A stretch of DNA of 50,830 bases from Bradyrhizobium pachyrhizi (lineage in GTDB: Bacteria > Pseudomonadota > Alphaproteobacteria > Rhizobiales > Xanthobacteraceae): NCBI RefSeq assembly GCF_001189245.1, contig NZ_LFIQ01000076.1, positions 166,727-217,556 on the forward strand, read 5' to 3'. The translations under genes and the position numbers were made by a program. A model generated the notes under the pieces. The model was not told the DNA's origin. It did not search any database and saw only the letters and a program-made list of their open reading frames with translations. Position 1 is the stretch's first letter. Each line of letters opens with the position of its first letter. Below are positions 1 through 8,052 of the stretch, one piece after another.

Positions 1-643
1 TGACGTCTGCGAGCAGGTGGCGAAGGAGATCAACGACAGCTACGGCAAGGGCACCGCGGTTGCGATCGCGGCCAACATCTCGTCGAAGGAAAACCTGCAG
101 AACCTGGTCGACGAGAGCAACCGCGCCTTCGGCAAGATCGACGTGTTGGTCTGCAACGCGGCGTCCAATCCTTACTACGGTCCGCTCGCCGGCATCTCCG
201 ACGATCAGTTCCGCAAGATCCTCGACAACAACATCGTCGCCAACAACTGGCTGATCTCGATGGTGGTACCGCAGATGATCGAGCGAAAGGATGGCTCGAT
301 CATCATCGTGTCCTCGATCGGCGGCCTGAAGGGCTCGACCATCCTCGGCGCCTACGCGATCTCCAAGGCCGCCGACATGCAGCTCGCGCGCAACCTCGCC
401 TGCGAATACGGCAAGCACAATATCCGCGTGAACTGCATCGCGCCCGGCCTGATCAAGACCGACTTTGCGAAGGCGCTGTGGGACAATCCGGACAATCTGA
501 AGGCATCGACCGCGCGCTCGCCGCTGCTGCGGATCGGCGTGCCGGACGAGATCGCGGGCGCCGCCGTGATGATGGGCTCGCGCGCCGGCGACTTCATGAC
601 CGGCCAGACCATCGTGATCGACGGCGGCGCGACGATCAGCTGA
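1..643 (+). CDS. SDR family oxidoreductase, 5' end outside window
   Basis: This is the C-terminal part of a classical short-chain dehydrogenase/reductase, an NAD(P)-dependent oxidoreductase with a Rossmann fold. The frame is open from base 2 with no stop, so the gene begins upstream and the N-terminal glycine-rich cofactor loop is missing. Visible family features are CNAAS (the NNAG-type motif), VSSIGG carrying the catalytic Ser, YAISK with the Tyr-x-x-x-Lys pair, IRVNCIAPG, and a C-terminal GQTIVIDGGATIS typical of FabG-like enzymes. The GTG at 17 is only an internal in-frame codon. The substrate cannot be told from the sequence. Confidence 0.93.
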   Translation, partial: DVCEQVAKEINDSYGKGTAVAIAANISSKENLQNLVDESNRAFGKIDVLVCNAASNPYYGPLAGISDDQFRKILDNNIVANNWLISMVVPQMIERKDGSIIIVSSIGGLKGSTILGAYAISKAADMQLARNLACEYGKHNIRVNCIAPGLIKTDFAKALWDNPDNLKASTARSPLLRIGVPDEIAGAAVMMGSRAGDFMTGQTIVIDGGATIS

Positions 644-683
644 CGCCTTCGTTGGCGCGCAAAGCGCGCCACGCACTCAAGAT

Positions 684-784
684 GTCATCACCCGCGAAAG
701 CGGGTGATCCAGTACGCCGAGGCCTCTCGATTCATCACGACTGCCGCGGCGTACTGGATGCCCCGCATGCGCGGGGCATGACAG
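684..784. repeat. Bradyrhizobium-type palindromic intergenic repeat
   Basis: A nested palindromic element lies between the SDR gene and the convergent hydrolase gene. It has an end hairpin ATCACCCGC-GAAA-GCGGGTGAT, outer arms CCAGTACGCCG and CGGCGTACTGG, and a second hairpin GCCCCGC-AT-GCGGGGC. It resembles dispersed intergenic repeats that I recognise from Bradyrhizobium chromosomes. It could also act as a bidirectional transcription barrier between the two converging genes. Confidence 0.75.
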
Positions 785-810
785 TGTTGAGGACGAGGGG
801 AGCGCGGCGA

Positions 811-2034
811 TTACTCCACCGCCGCGTACACGCCGTTGCGCACCAGCGAGCGGGTATATTCGCGCTGGCCCGGGCCCTGCATCATGAAGACCGCGATCAG
901 GTCTTCGCTCGGATCGATCCAGAAGAACGTGCCGGCCATGCCGCTCCAGAAATACTGGCTGACCGAGCCGGAGAACGGCGCGATGCCCTGCTGCATGCGC
1001 ACGGCGAAGCCGAGGCCGAAGCTGTGGCCGGGCGACACCAGCGTGCCCTGGATCTTCACGCCGGCGCCCAGGTGATCGGAGGCCATGAATTCGAGCGTCT
1101 TGCGGCCGATGATCCTGGTGCCGTCGAGCGAGCCGCCGTTCAGCAGCATCTGCGCGAAGCGGGCGTAGTCCATCGTGGTCGAAACCAGTCCGCCGCCGCC
1201 GGATTCCATCGCCGGCTGCTCCAGCATGTTGAACAGCTGCACCTTCTCGCTGGTCCAGGGATCGTTGGCAAACGCCTCGGCGAGGCGGCCGGCATTGGCT
1301 TCCCCGGTATGGAAGGCGGTCTCGGTCATCTGCAGCGGCGCGAGGATGCATTCGGTGAGGTACGCGCCGAGCATCTTGCCGCTGACGACCTCGATGATGC
1401 GGCCGAGGATGTCGGTGGAGCGGCTGTAGTTCCATTCGGCGCCGGGCTGGCAGACCAGCGGCATGCCGGCGAGCATGGTGGCGTGCTCGGCATTGGTGAT
1501 CTTGCGGCTGCGCAGCCGCGACTGCTGATAGAGCTGCTGCACCGGGCCGTTGCCGGTGTGGTCATAAGTAAGTCCAGACGTGTGGCGGAGCAGGTCCTGG
1601 ATCGTCATCTGCCGCTGCACGGGTACCAGCTCGAGCTTGCCGTTGTTCTCGACGCCGACCTTGGTCTCGGCGAATTCGGGGATGAACTTCGCGACGGGGT
1701 CGTTGAGCAGGAAGTGGCCGTCCTCCAGCAGCTGCATGATGCCGACCGAGACGATCGGCTTGGTCATCGAGAAGATGCGGAAGATCGTGTCATGGGCCAT
1801 CGGCGCCGAGGCGGTCGGGCTTTGCCGGCCGATCGCGTCGAACCAGCCGATCTGGCCGCGCCGCGCCACCAGCACCGTCACGCCGGGCACTGTTCCCTTG
1901 TCGACCTCGCGGCGGAAGGTGTCGGACATCGCCTGCAGCCGCGCGCTCGACAATCCGATCGATTCGGGCTTGGCGAGGGGGAGGGAGGGGGTGGTCGGGC
2001 TGGCGGCGTGCTTGGTGGCGGTTTGGGCGTTCAT
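811..2034 (-). CDS. Serine hydrolase, class C beta-lactamase/esterase family
   Basis: A 407-residue protein of the beta-lactamase-related serine hydrolase family (class C penicillin-binding-protein fold, which includes EstB-type esterases). The nucleophile motif S89-M-T-K92 is clear, and the second motif is Y203-S-R-S. The C-terminal HSFGLGF (about 337) and WSGMAGTFFWIDP (363-375) replace the KTG box, as in esterase-like members. The start at 2034 is chosen because AGGGAGAG lies just upstream of this ATG; the longer frame would run into the tRNA gene. No signal peptide is evident, so it is probably cytoplasmic. Activity against beta-lactams is not implied; a carboxylesterase or transesterase role is equally likely. 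Confidence 0.9.
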   Translation of the reverse strand: MNAQTATKHAASPTTPSLPLAKPESIGLSSARLQAMSDTFRREVDKGTVPGVTVLVARRGQIGWFDAIGRQSPTASAPMAHDTIFRIFSMTKPIVSVGIMQLLEDGHFLLNDPVAKFIPEFAETKVGVENNGKLELVPVQRQMTIQDLLRHTSGLTYDHTGNGPVQQLYQQSRLRSRKITNAEHATMLAGMPLVCQPGAEWNYSRSTDILGRIIEVVSGKMLGAYLTECILAPLQMTETAFHTGEANAGRLAEAFANDPWTSEKVQLFNMLEQPAMESGGGGLVSTTMDYARFAQMLLNGGSLDGTRIIGRKTLEFMASDHLGAGVKIQGTLVSPGHSFGLGFAVRMQQGIAPFSGSVSQYFWSGMAGTFFWIDPSEDLIAVFMMQGPGQREYTRSLVRNGVYAAVE

Positions 2035-2214
2035 GGTCTCTCCCTGGTTCTTGATTCTTGCGGCGAGGTGCCGGCATGGCGTGATCTTGGGGTGATCGCT
2101 GAAGTCTGGCGCAGAAGTTTTGCAATGAACAGAAGCTTCGCTGCTTCGCCCTTGCAAACCGGCCATGCCCTGTGCTTGAAACGGCGCGAACCGGCGGCGA
2201 CGCGGGTTCCCTGC

Positions 2215-2290
2215 AGGAGTGTAGCTCAATTGGTAGAGCACCGGTCTCCAAAACCGGGGGTCGCAGGTTCGAGCCCTGCCACTCCTGCCA
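2215..2290 (+). tRNA. tRNA-Trp (anticodon CCA)
   Basis: A full cloverleaf can be drawn. The acceptor stem AGGAGTG (2215-2221) pairs with CACTCCT (2280-2286), followed by G and an encoded CCA. The anticodon stem is CCGGT/ACCGG with loop CTCCAAA, giving anticodon CCA at 2248-2250. The T arm is CAGGTTCGAGCCCTG. Seventy-six bases. In most alphaproteobacteria I know, this tRNA stands directly upstream of secE-nusG; here about 7.4 kb of other genes lie between. Confidence 0.97.
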
Positions 2291-2354
2291 GCTTTTACCC
2301 AATCATTTGAAGGTGTTGGCCGAGGTCCCCGACCCCGGCCATGATCATGTTTGC

Positions 2355-3560
2355 CTACTTGATGAGCGGGCAGCCGCCGTCCTTCAGCGGCCGGAACGCC
2401 TGGTCGCCGGGCACTTCGGCGAGCACCTTGTAGTAATCCCACGGCGCTTTCGATTCCTCGGGCTTCTTGACCTCGAACAGGAACATCGAGTGCACCATGC
2501 GGCCGTCCTCGCGCACCACGCCGTTGTCGGTGAAGGCGTCGCGGACCGGGGTCGCGCGCATCTTGGCCAGCACCGGCTTGGTTTCCTTGGTGCCGGCGGC
2601 CTTCACCGCGTTGAGGTAGTGCAGGGTGGCGCTGTAGGTCGCGGCCTGGTTCATCGTCGGCATCCGCTTCATGCGCTCGAAGAAGCGCTTGCCGAAGGCG
2701 CGGGTGCGGTCATTGAGGTCCCAGTAGTAGGCCTCGGTAATGATCAGGCCCTGCGCGAGCTTCAGCCCGAGGCTGTGGATATCCGAGATGAACATCACGA
2801 TGCCGGCGAGGTTCTGCCCGCCCGCGACGATGCCGAATTCGGAGGCCTGCTTGATGGTGTTGATGGTGTCGGCGCCGCCGTTGGCCATGCCGATGATCTT
2901 GGCCTTCGAAGCCTGCGCCTGCAGCAGGAAGGACGAGAAGTCCGGCGTGTTGAGCGGATGCCGCGCGCTGCCGAGCACCTTGCCGCCGGCGGCGCGGACC
3001 ACGTCGCCGGTGTCGCGCTCGATCGAATGGCCGAACAGATAGTCGGCGGTGATGAAGAACCAGGTATCGCCGCCGTTCTTCACGATCGCGCTGCCGACGG
3101 TGTGGGCATTGGCGTAGGTGTCGTAGGTCCAGTGCAGCGTGTAGGGCGAGCAGGACTTGCCGGTGATGTCGGAGCTCGCCGCATCCGTCACGATCATGAT
3201 CTTCTCGAACTGCTTCGACATCTCCATGCCGGCGAGCGCGGTCGCCGAAGTCGGCATGTCGATGATCATGTCGACATTCTCGGCCTCGTACCATTTGCGG
3301 GTGATGGTGGCGGCGACGTCGGCTTTGTTGAGGGCGTCGGCGGTGACGAGCTCGATCGGCTTGCCAAACATCGACCCGCCGAACTCCTCGATCGCCATCT
3401 TGGTGGCCTCGACATTGCCGGCGCCGCCGATGTCCGAATAGACCGACTGGAAATCCGTGAGCACGCCGATCTTGAGCGGCGCCTGCTGCGCGAGCGCCGG
3501 CCCTGCCAGCACAGCCGCGATCAGGCCGGCGGCGGACAGATTCGTGACGATGGATTTCAT
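2355..3560 (-). CDS. ABC transporter substrate-binding protein, branched-chain amino acid (LivK/HAAT) type
   Basis: A 401-residue periplasmic binding protein. The N-terminus MKSIVTNLSAAGLIAAVLAGPALA is a signal peptide with likely cleavage after ALA (about residue 24). The mature part starts APLKIGVLTDFQSVYSDIGG, the usual opening of type I periplasmic binding proteins of the hydrophobic-amino-acid transporter class. The start at 3560 has GGGGAGG upstream; an in-frame ATG 15 codons earlier falls on the operator palindrome and is unlikely. No permease or ATPase gene is adjacent, so it is an orphan binding protein. Members in rhizobia often bind aromatic or other organic acids; the neighbouring acyl-CoA ligase fits that, but the ligand is an inference. 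Confidence 0.9.
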   Translation of the reverse strand: MKSIVTNLSAAGLIAAVLAGPALAQQAPLKIGVLTDFQSVYSDIGGAGNVEATKMAIEEFGGSMFGKPIELVTADALNKADVAATITRKWYEAENVDMIIDMPTSATALAGMEMSKQFEKIMIVTDAASSDITGKSCSPYTLHWTYDTYANAHTVGSAIVKNGGDTWFFITADYLFGHSIERDTGDVVRAAGGKVLGSARHPLNTPDFSSFLLQAQASKAKIIGMANGGADTINTIKQASEFGIVAGGQNLAGIVMFISDIHSLGLKLAQGLIITEAYYWDLNDRTRAFGKRFFERMKRMPTMNQAATYSATLHYLNAVKAAGTKETKPVLAKMRATPVRDAFTDNGVVREDGRMVHSMFLFEVKKPEESKAPWDYYKVLAEVPGDQAFRPLKDGGCPLIK

Positions 3561-3593
3561 GATGGCGTGCCTCCCCGAAGGTGTTCTTATCAA

Positions 3594-3606
3594 TTTGTCC
3601 GACAAA
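3594..3606. promoter_or_regulatory. Candidate GntR operator 1
   Basis: TTTGTCCGACAAA is a perfect 13-bp palindrome with a single central base. It lies 34 bases upstream of the binding-protein start codon. The core matches the general FadR/GntR operator pattern yGT-N3-ACr. A second copy differing only in the central base lies next to the regulator gene. Confidence 0.8.
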
Positions 3607-3704
3607 GCTAGATTTGCCCGGTTCCGGTGTCAATTCCGGCCGCTTGGGTGCGACAATCAGGCCGGATATTACTCATTTGACGCCCCAAGGGCCTTCGCCT
3701 ATCC

Positions 3705-3717
3705 TTTGTCGGACAAA
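3705..3717. promoter_or_regulatory. Candidate GntR operator 2
   Basis: TTTGTCGGACAAA is the second perfect 13-bp palindrome, 27 bases upstream of the GntR regulator start and 111 bp centre to centre from the first. The pairing suggests that the regulator controls both its own gene and the divergent binding-protein gene, perhaps through looping or two independent sites. Confidence 0.8.
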
Positions 3718-3743
3718 CGACAATCGGGCCGGGGGAGCTGAAG

Positions 3744-4508
3744 ATGCCCACCACGCCGCTGTTCCGGCGCATCGATGTCGCGCCGGCCTATCAGAAGGTC
3801 GCCGACGCGATCGAACGCGAGATCATCAACGGCCGGATCAAGCCGGGCGAGCCGATCGGCACCGAGCAGCAGCTGGTTGCGCAGTTCGGCGTCAACCGCT
3901 CGACGGTGCGCGAAGGCATTCGCGTACTCGAGGAGGGCGGGCTGATCCGCCGCGATTCCAGCCGCCGGCTGCAGGCCTGCCTGCCGCGCTACAACAAGCT
4001 CGCGACGCGACTGTCCCGTGCGCTGATCCTGCACGAGGTGACGTTCCGCGAACTGTTCGAGACCTCGATGACGCTGGAGGTCGCGAGCGTCGAGGGCGCG
4101 GTGGAGCGCGCGACCGAGGAGAACATCGCCGAGCTCGCCGGCAATCTCGAGCGCAGCGCAGCTGTCGTCGGCAATCCCGCTGCGCTTGCCGAGCTCGATG
4201 CGGAATTCCATGTGCTGATGGCCAAGGCCTCGCAGAACCGCGTGCTGCAGCTGGCGCGCGAGCCCGCCGCACAACTGTTCTTTCCGACCACCGAGATGAT
4301 CGTGGGCGGCGTGCCCGAGGGCGGCACGCGGCTGGTCGAGGCGCACCATCATCTGCTCGACGCGATCAAGCGGCGCGACAAGGAGGCCGGCGTGCTGTGG
4401 ACGCGGCGGCACCTGCAGGACTGGCGGCGTGGCTTCGAGAAGATCGCCTCGCTCGATCGCTCGGTCGAGCACACCTACATGGAACACGCTTACGCCGCGC
4501 GGCAATAG
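3744..4508 (+). CDS. GntR family transcriptional regulator, FadR/FCD subfamily
   Basis: A 254-residue DNA-binding regulator. Residues 14-80 form the winged helix (PGEPIGTEQQLVAQFGVNRS, then VREGIRVLEEGGLIRR). Residues 95-225 form the FCD ligand domain with the expected metal-binding set D152, H156, H201-H203 and H223. Such proteins usually repress catabolic genes and release DNA on binding a small carboxylate, often near a bound metal ion. It is transcribed divergently from the binding protein and is followed after 64 bases by an acyl-CoA ligase, probably its co-transcribed target. The spacing of the two palindromes suggests autoregulation. The start is supported by the preceding GGGGGAG. Confidence 0.93.
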   Translation: MPTTPLFRRIDVAPAYQKVADAIEREIINGRIKPGEPIGTEQQLVAQFGVNRSTVREGIRVLEEGGLIRRDSSRRLQACLPRYNKLATRLSRALILHEVTFRELFETSMTLEVASVEGAVERATEENIAELAGNLERSAAVVGNPAALAELDAEFHVLMAKASQNRVLQLAREPAAQLFFPTTEMIVGGVPEGGTRLVEAHHHLLDAIKRRDKEAGVLWTRRHLQDWRRGFEKIASLDRSVEHTYMEHAYAARQ

Positions 4509-4572
4509 GGACGGCGCGGCCAAACAAGACGAAAACAAGACAACGACAACAAAGCACATTCGGGAGGGACAA

Positions 4573-6186
4573 ATGAGCGGAGACATCGCAGCAACCATCC
4601 AGCGCGCCCGCGAGCACAGCATCGGCGATCTGCTGCGCCGGTCGGCGAAGCGCTACCCCGGCAAGACCGCGCTGATCTGCGGCGCGGTGAGCTGGAGCTT
4701 TGCGGAGATGGACGCGATCTGCAATCGGCTCGGCCGCGGCTTGCTCGCGCTCGGCGTTGCCAAGGGCGATCGCGTCGCGGTGCTGTCGCGCAACTCGCAC
4801 GGCTTCGCCGCGCTGCGCTTTGCGGTGGCCCGGATCGGCGCGATCCTGGTGCCGATCAACTTCATGCTCAATCCGCACGAGATCAATTTCATCCTCGCCA
4901 ATTCCGGCGCCAAGCTGCTCGCGGTCGGCCCCGATTTCGTGGAGACGGCGCACGCTGCCGCCGCCAAGGGCTCGGCGGTCGAGACCCTGATCTGGCTGCC
5001 GGGCGAGGATCCGGCCACCGCGCCCGACGGCATCACGACGTTCGACAGCCTGCTGCACAGCGACGCGTCGGCGCCGGAGGCGTCGGTGGACAGTCGCGAT
5101 CCCGCGCAGATCATCTACACCAGCGGCACCGAGTCGCTGCCGAAGGGCGCGATCCTCACCCACGAAGCCGTTATGTGGCAGTATGTCAGCTGCATCATCG
5201 ACGGCGGCATGGCGACGGACGACACGGTGCTGCACGCGCTGCCGCTCTATCACTGCGCGCAGCTCGACGTTTTCCTGGGGCCCGCGATCTATCTCGGCGC
5301 CACAAGTCTCATTACCGGCAAGCCGGTGCCTGACAATGTCCTGGCGCTGATCGCGGCCCACAAGATCAATTCGTTCTTCGCGCCGCCGACGATCTGGATC
5401 GCGATGCTGCGCTCGGGCGCGTTCGACCGCACCGACCTGTCGACCCTGCGCAAGGGTTACTACGGCGCTTCGATCATGCCGGTCGAGGTGCTGCTCGAGT
5501 TGCAGCGGCGGCTGCCCGAGGTGAAGTTCTGGAATTTCTACGGCCAGACCGAGATCGCGCCGCTCGCGACCGTGCTGACGCCGGAGGACCAGCTGCCGAA
5601 GGCGGGCTCGGCCGGCAAGCCCGCGATCAATGTCGAGACGCGGGTGGTCAGGCCGGACATGACCGACGTCGGGGTCGGGGAGGTCGGCGAGATCGTGCAT
5701 CGCTCGCCGCATCTGTTGTCCGGCTATTACAACGATCCGGTCAAGACCGCGGCCGCGTTCGCCGGCGGCTGGTTTCATTCCGGCGATCTCGCGACCGTCG
5801 ATGCCGACGGCTACATCACCGTCGTCGATCGCGTGAAGGACATGATCAAGAGCGGCGGCGAGAATGTCGCGAGCCGCGAGGTCGAGGAGATGATCTATCG
5901 CCTGCCTTCGGTGTCGGAGGTTGCGGTGGTCGGGCTGCCCGATCCGCGCTGGATCGAGGCGGTGACCGCGATCGTCGTGGTCAGGGCCGGCGAAAGCCTC
6001 GATGCCGATATGGTGATCAAGCATTGCGCGGCGTCGATGGCTCATTTCAAGGTGCCGAAGCAGGTCATCTTCGTGGATGCCTTGCCGAAGAATCCGAGCG
6101 GCAAGCTGCTCAAGCGCGAGCTGCGCCAGCGCTATGTCGGCGGCGCCACGCTGGACCAGGCGGTGCAGAAGAGCTTCGCCGGCTAG
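4573..6186 (+). CDS. Acyl-CoA synthetase (AMP-forming, ANL superfamily)
   Basis: A 537-residue AMP-forming ligase that would activate a carboxylic acid to its CoA thioester through an acyl-adenylate. Motifs in order: A3 YTSGTESLPKG (about 181-191), A5 FYGQTE (about 321), A7 HSGDL (about 402), A8 VDRVKDMIKSGGENV, and A10 PKNPSGKLLKREL with the catalytic Lys near 511. The ATG at 4573 follows GGGAGGG. It belongs with the upstream GntR gene and divergent binding protein as a likely uptake-and-activation module. Substrate type (fatty, aromatic or other acid) cannot be read from the sequence. Confidence 0.93.
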   Translation: MSGDIAATIQRAREHSIGDLLRRSAKRYPGKTALICGAVSWSFAEMDAICNRLGRGLLALGVAKGDRVAVLSRNSHGFAALRFAVARIGAILVPINFMLNPHEINFILANSGAKLLAVGPDFVETAHAAAAKGSAVETLIWLPGEDPATAPDGITTFDSLLHSDASAPEASVDSRDPAQIIYTSGTESLPKGAILTHEAVMWQYVSCIIDGGMATDDTVLHALPLYHCAQLDVFLGPAIYLGATSLITGKPVPDNVLALIAAHKINSFFAPPTIWIAMLRSGAFDRTDLSTLRKGYYGASIMPVEVLLELQRRLPEVKFWNFYGQTEIAPLATVLTPEDQLPKAGSAGKPAINVETRVVRPDMTDVGVGEVGEIVHRSPHLLSGYYNDPVKTAAAFAGGWFHSGDLATVDADGYITVVDRVKDMIKSGGENVASREVEEMIYRLPSVSEVAVVGLPDPRWIEAVTAIVVVRAGESLDADMVIKHCAASMAHFKVPKQVIFVDALPKNPSGKLLKRELRQRYVGGATLDQAVQKSFAG

Positions 6187-6191
6187 GCGGT

Positions 6192-7100
6192 CTACTGGCC
6201 AGCCGTCGCCGGCGCCTTGTCCGACCATTCCGGCGGCAAGCCAAGCTTGCCGGCGGCCATTCCGACCAGGCCGGGACTGCGGCCGAACGCCTCGCAGGCC
6301 GCGTATTTCGGTTTGCCGCCGAGCGTGGCGCCAATCTTGTCGAACGATGGCAGCTCTGGCGCCTTTCCGAACGGCGTGCTGCCGGTGACGACGAGCTTGC
6401 TGAAATCGTCGCTGAAGGAAGGGGCGAGATCGTAGGCGTCACCGGCGCTCGAGACCATGGGCGAGTTGGTGAACGAATTCGCCCCGCGGGCCCAAATCAT
6501 CGCCGCCTGCTGGCGGCTGGCCTGATCGCGCACCTCGGCTTCGACGGTCAGGCTGCCAAGTCCGACCGGCAACCGCGGCACCGGCACCGGCACGCCTGCG
6601 CCGAGCGCGCTCGGCAGGAAGCTGACCACCTTGGAAGTGCCCGCCGCGACCTCGTCGGTGGGCGCCGCCTGGGTGACAAGCGCATGCAACGACAGATCCG
6701 CAGGCTGATCGGCACCAACGACCTGAAGCCGCTCGCTCAGGCCGACGCACAGCGAACGATCGATCGCGTTGGCCACCAGGTGCCGCTGCTCCTGCGACAG
6801 CGTCGGCGACGCTGCCTGCGAGAAGGTCGTCGGGACGATCCGCACCGTCTTCGCAGCGAGGACCTCGTCCTTGTTGACGCGAACCAGCGATTTCGCCAGC
6901 ACTCCGTCGGACGGCGTGAGATTGTCGTAGGATGCCAATGACCCGCCCCGCGTCATCGGTGCGCTGGCACAGCCCGACAACAACGCCACCACTACCGCAG
7001 CGGTGGCAAGCAGGGACGGCCGATTGGGCTGACCATTGCGCGACGCCCGGCCCGTGCTCTGCGCATCAGTCGCAGCGCCCGGCAGAAATTCGATTCTCAT
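6192..7100 (-). CDS. Putative lipoprotein, DUF3313-like
   Basis: A 302-residue protein of unknown function. A hydrophobic segment LLATAAVVVALLSGCASAP ends in a lipobox LSGC, so it is a predicted lipoprotein. The stretch after it, GGSLASYDNLTPSDGVLAKSL, resembles the start of the DUF3313 domain; this assignment is from memory. The start at 7100 is preferred because GAGGGG precedes it; an ATG at 7145 is possible. About 30 residues before the hydrophobic segment make an unusually long n-region for a lipoprotein signal, so the true start could also be further in. It converges with the acyl-CoA ligase, with only 5 bases between them. Confidence 0.7.
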   Translation of the reverse strand: MRIEFLPGAATDAQSTGRASRNGQPNRPSLLATAAVVVALLSGCASAPMTRGGSLASYDNLTPSDGVLAKSLVRVNKDEVLAAKTVRIVPTTFSQAASPTLSQEQRHLVANAIDRSLCVGLSERLQVVGADQPADLSLHALVTQAAPTDEVAAGTSKVVSFLPSALGAGVPVPVPRLPVGLGSLTVEAEVRDQASRQQAAMIWARGANSFTNSPMVSSAGDAYDLAPSFSDDFSKLVVTGSTPFGKAPELPSFDKIGATLGGKPKYAACEAFGRSPGLVGMAAGKLGLPPEWSDKAPATAGQ

Positions 7101-7305
7101 GTACCCCTCGAACGACCGCTCACCCCACGAACGATCGGACGTCACGATAGGGCAGGGCCGCCCGGGTCGGGATTAAGAGATATTAAGTCAGATGTAGCTC
7201 GCGAAAACCGCGCGACCTATTTGAGCCACATTTGGCCGTGCAGGCTTAACAAAACGCTATATTTGCGCGCTGCGCATCCGGGGCCGAGGCCTCTAAAATG
7301 CCGTG

Positions 7306-8052
7306 ATGCAAATCCTGGAATACGACCTCGTGGCTTTCCCCGTCACCAACGCACGCATCCTCTGCGTCGAGGACGATGCCGATATCGCGCGCATGTTGGC
7401 TGAGGTGCTTGAGGACAACGGCTTCCGACCGGTGCTGGTCGGCTCGGCCGTGGAGATGGACGCGCTGCTCAAGCGCGAGAGCTTTGATCTCGTCGTACTC
7501 GACGTGATGCTGCCGGGCGAGGATGGGCTGAGCATCTGCCGGCGCCTGCGCATGTCGTCTTCGATTCCGATCATCATGGTCACCGCGCGCGGCGAGGACA
7601 TCGACCGCATCCTCGGCCTCGAGCTCGGTGCCGATGACTACGTCACCAAGCCGTTCAATTCGCGCGAGCTGGTCGCCCGCATCCGGGCATTGCTGCGCCG
7701 CGTCGAGAGCGGCGCCTCGTCGCGGTCACGGCCGCGTCCGCTGACCTTTGCCGGATGGCGCATCAACCCCACCACCCGCGAGCTGCATGACCCCGCGGGC
7801 GTTCGGATCACGCTGACCGGTGCCGAGTTCGATCTGCTGCTGGCGTTCTGCCGCAATCCTGGGCAGGTGCTGTCACGTGAGCAATTGATCGAGCAGGCCT
7901 TCGGTGGCCTGATCGCATCGGTCGAGCGAAGCGTCGACGTTCACATCAGCCGCATCAGGCAGAAGATCGAACCGGATCCGAAGGACCGCTCGATGATCAA
8001 GACGGTGCGGCTCGGCGGCTACGTGTTCACGCCCGCGGTCGAGCCGCTCTGA
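7306..8052 (+). CDS. OmpR-family response regulator
   Basis: A 248-residue two-component response regulator. The receiver domain (about 16-130) has the acidic pair D23-D24, phospho-acceptor D66 in VVLDVMLPGEDG, and K115 in YVTKPF. The C-terminal winged helix (about 145-240) carries FDLLLAFCRNPGQVLSREQL and SVDVHISRIRQKIE, as in OmpR/PhoB. Its stop overlaps the start of the sensor kinase gene (TGATG), so the two are translationally coupled. The start is uncertain: GTG at 7303 and GTG at 7330 are alternatives, and none has a strong ribosome site. The signal sensed is unknown. Confidence 0.92.
   Translation: MQILEYDLVAFPVTNARILCVEDDADIARMLAEVLEDNGFRPVLVGSAVEMDALLKRESFDLVVLDVMLPGEDGLSICRRLRMSSSIPIIMVTARGEDIDRILGLELGADDYVTKPFNSRELVARIRALLRRVESGASSRSRPRPLTFAGWRINPTTRELHDPAGVRITLTGAEFDLLLAFCRNPGQVLSREQLIEQAFGGLIASVERSVDVHISRIRQKIEPDPKDRSMIKTVRLGGYVFTPAVEPL

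Noticed and set aside
478..2310. A 610-codon plus-strand frame running through the SDR end, the hydrolase and the tRNA
   Set aside because: It crosses a tRNA gene and overlaps two well-supported genes; its composition is that of a shadow frame.
4366..6228. A 620-codon minus-strand frame opposite the acyl-CoA ligase
   Set aside because: The plus strand has all adenylation motifs; the minus frame is low-complexity His/Asp/Arg-rich.
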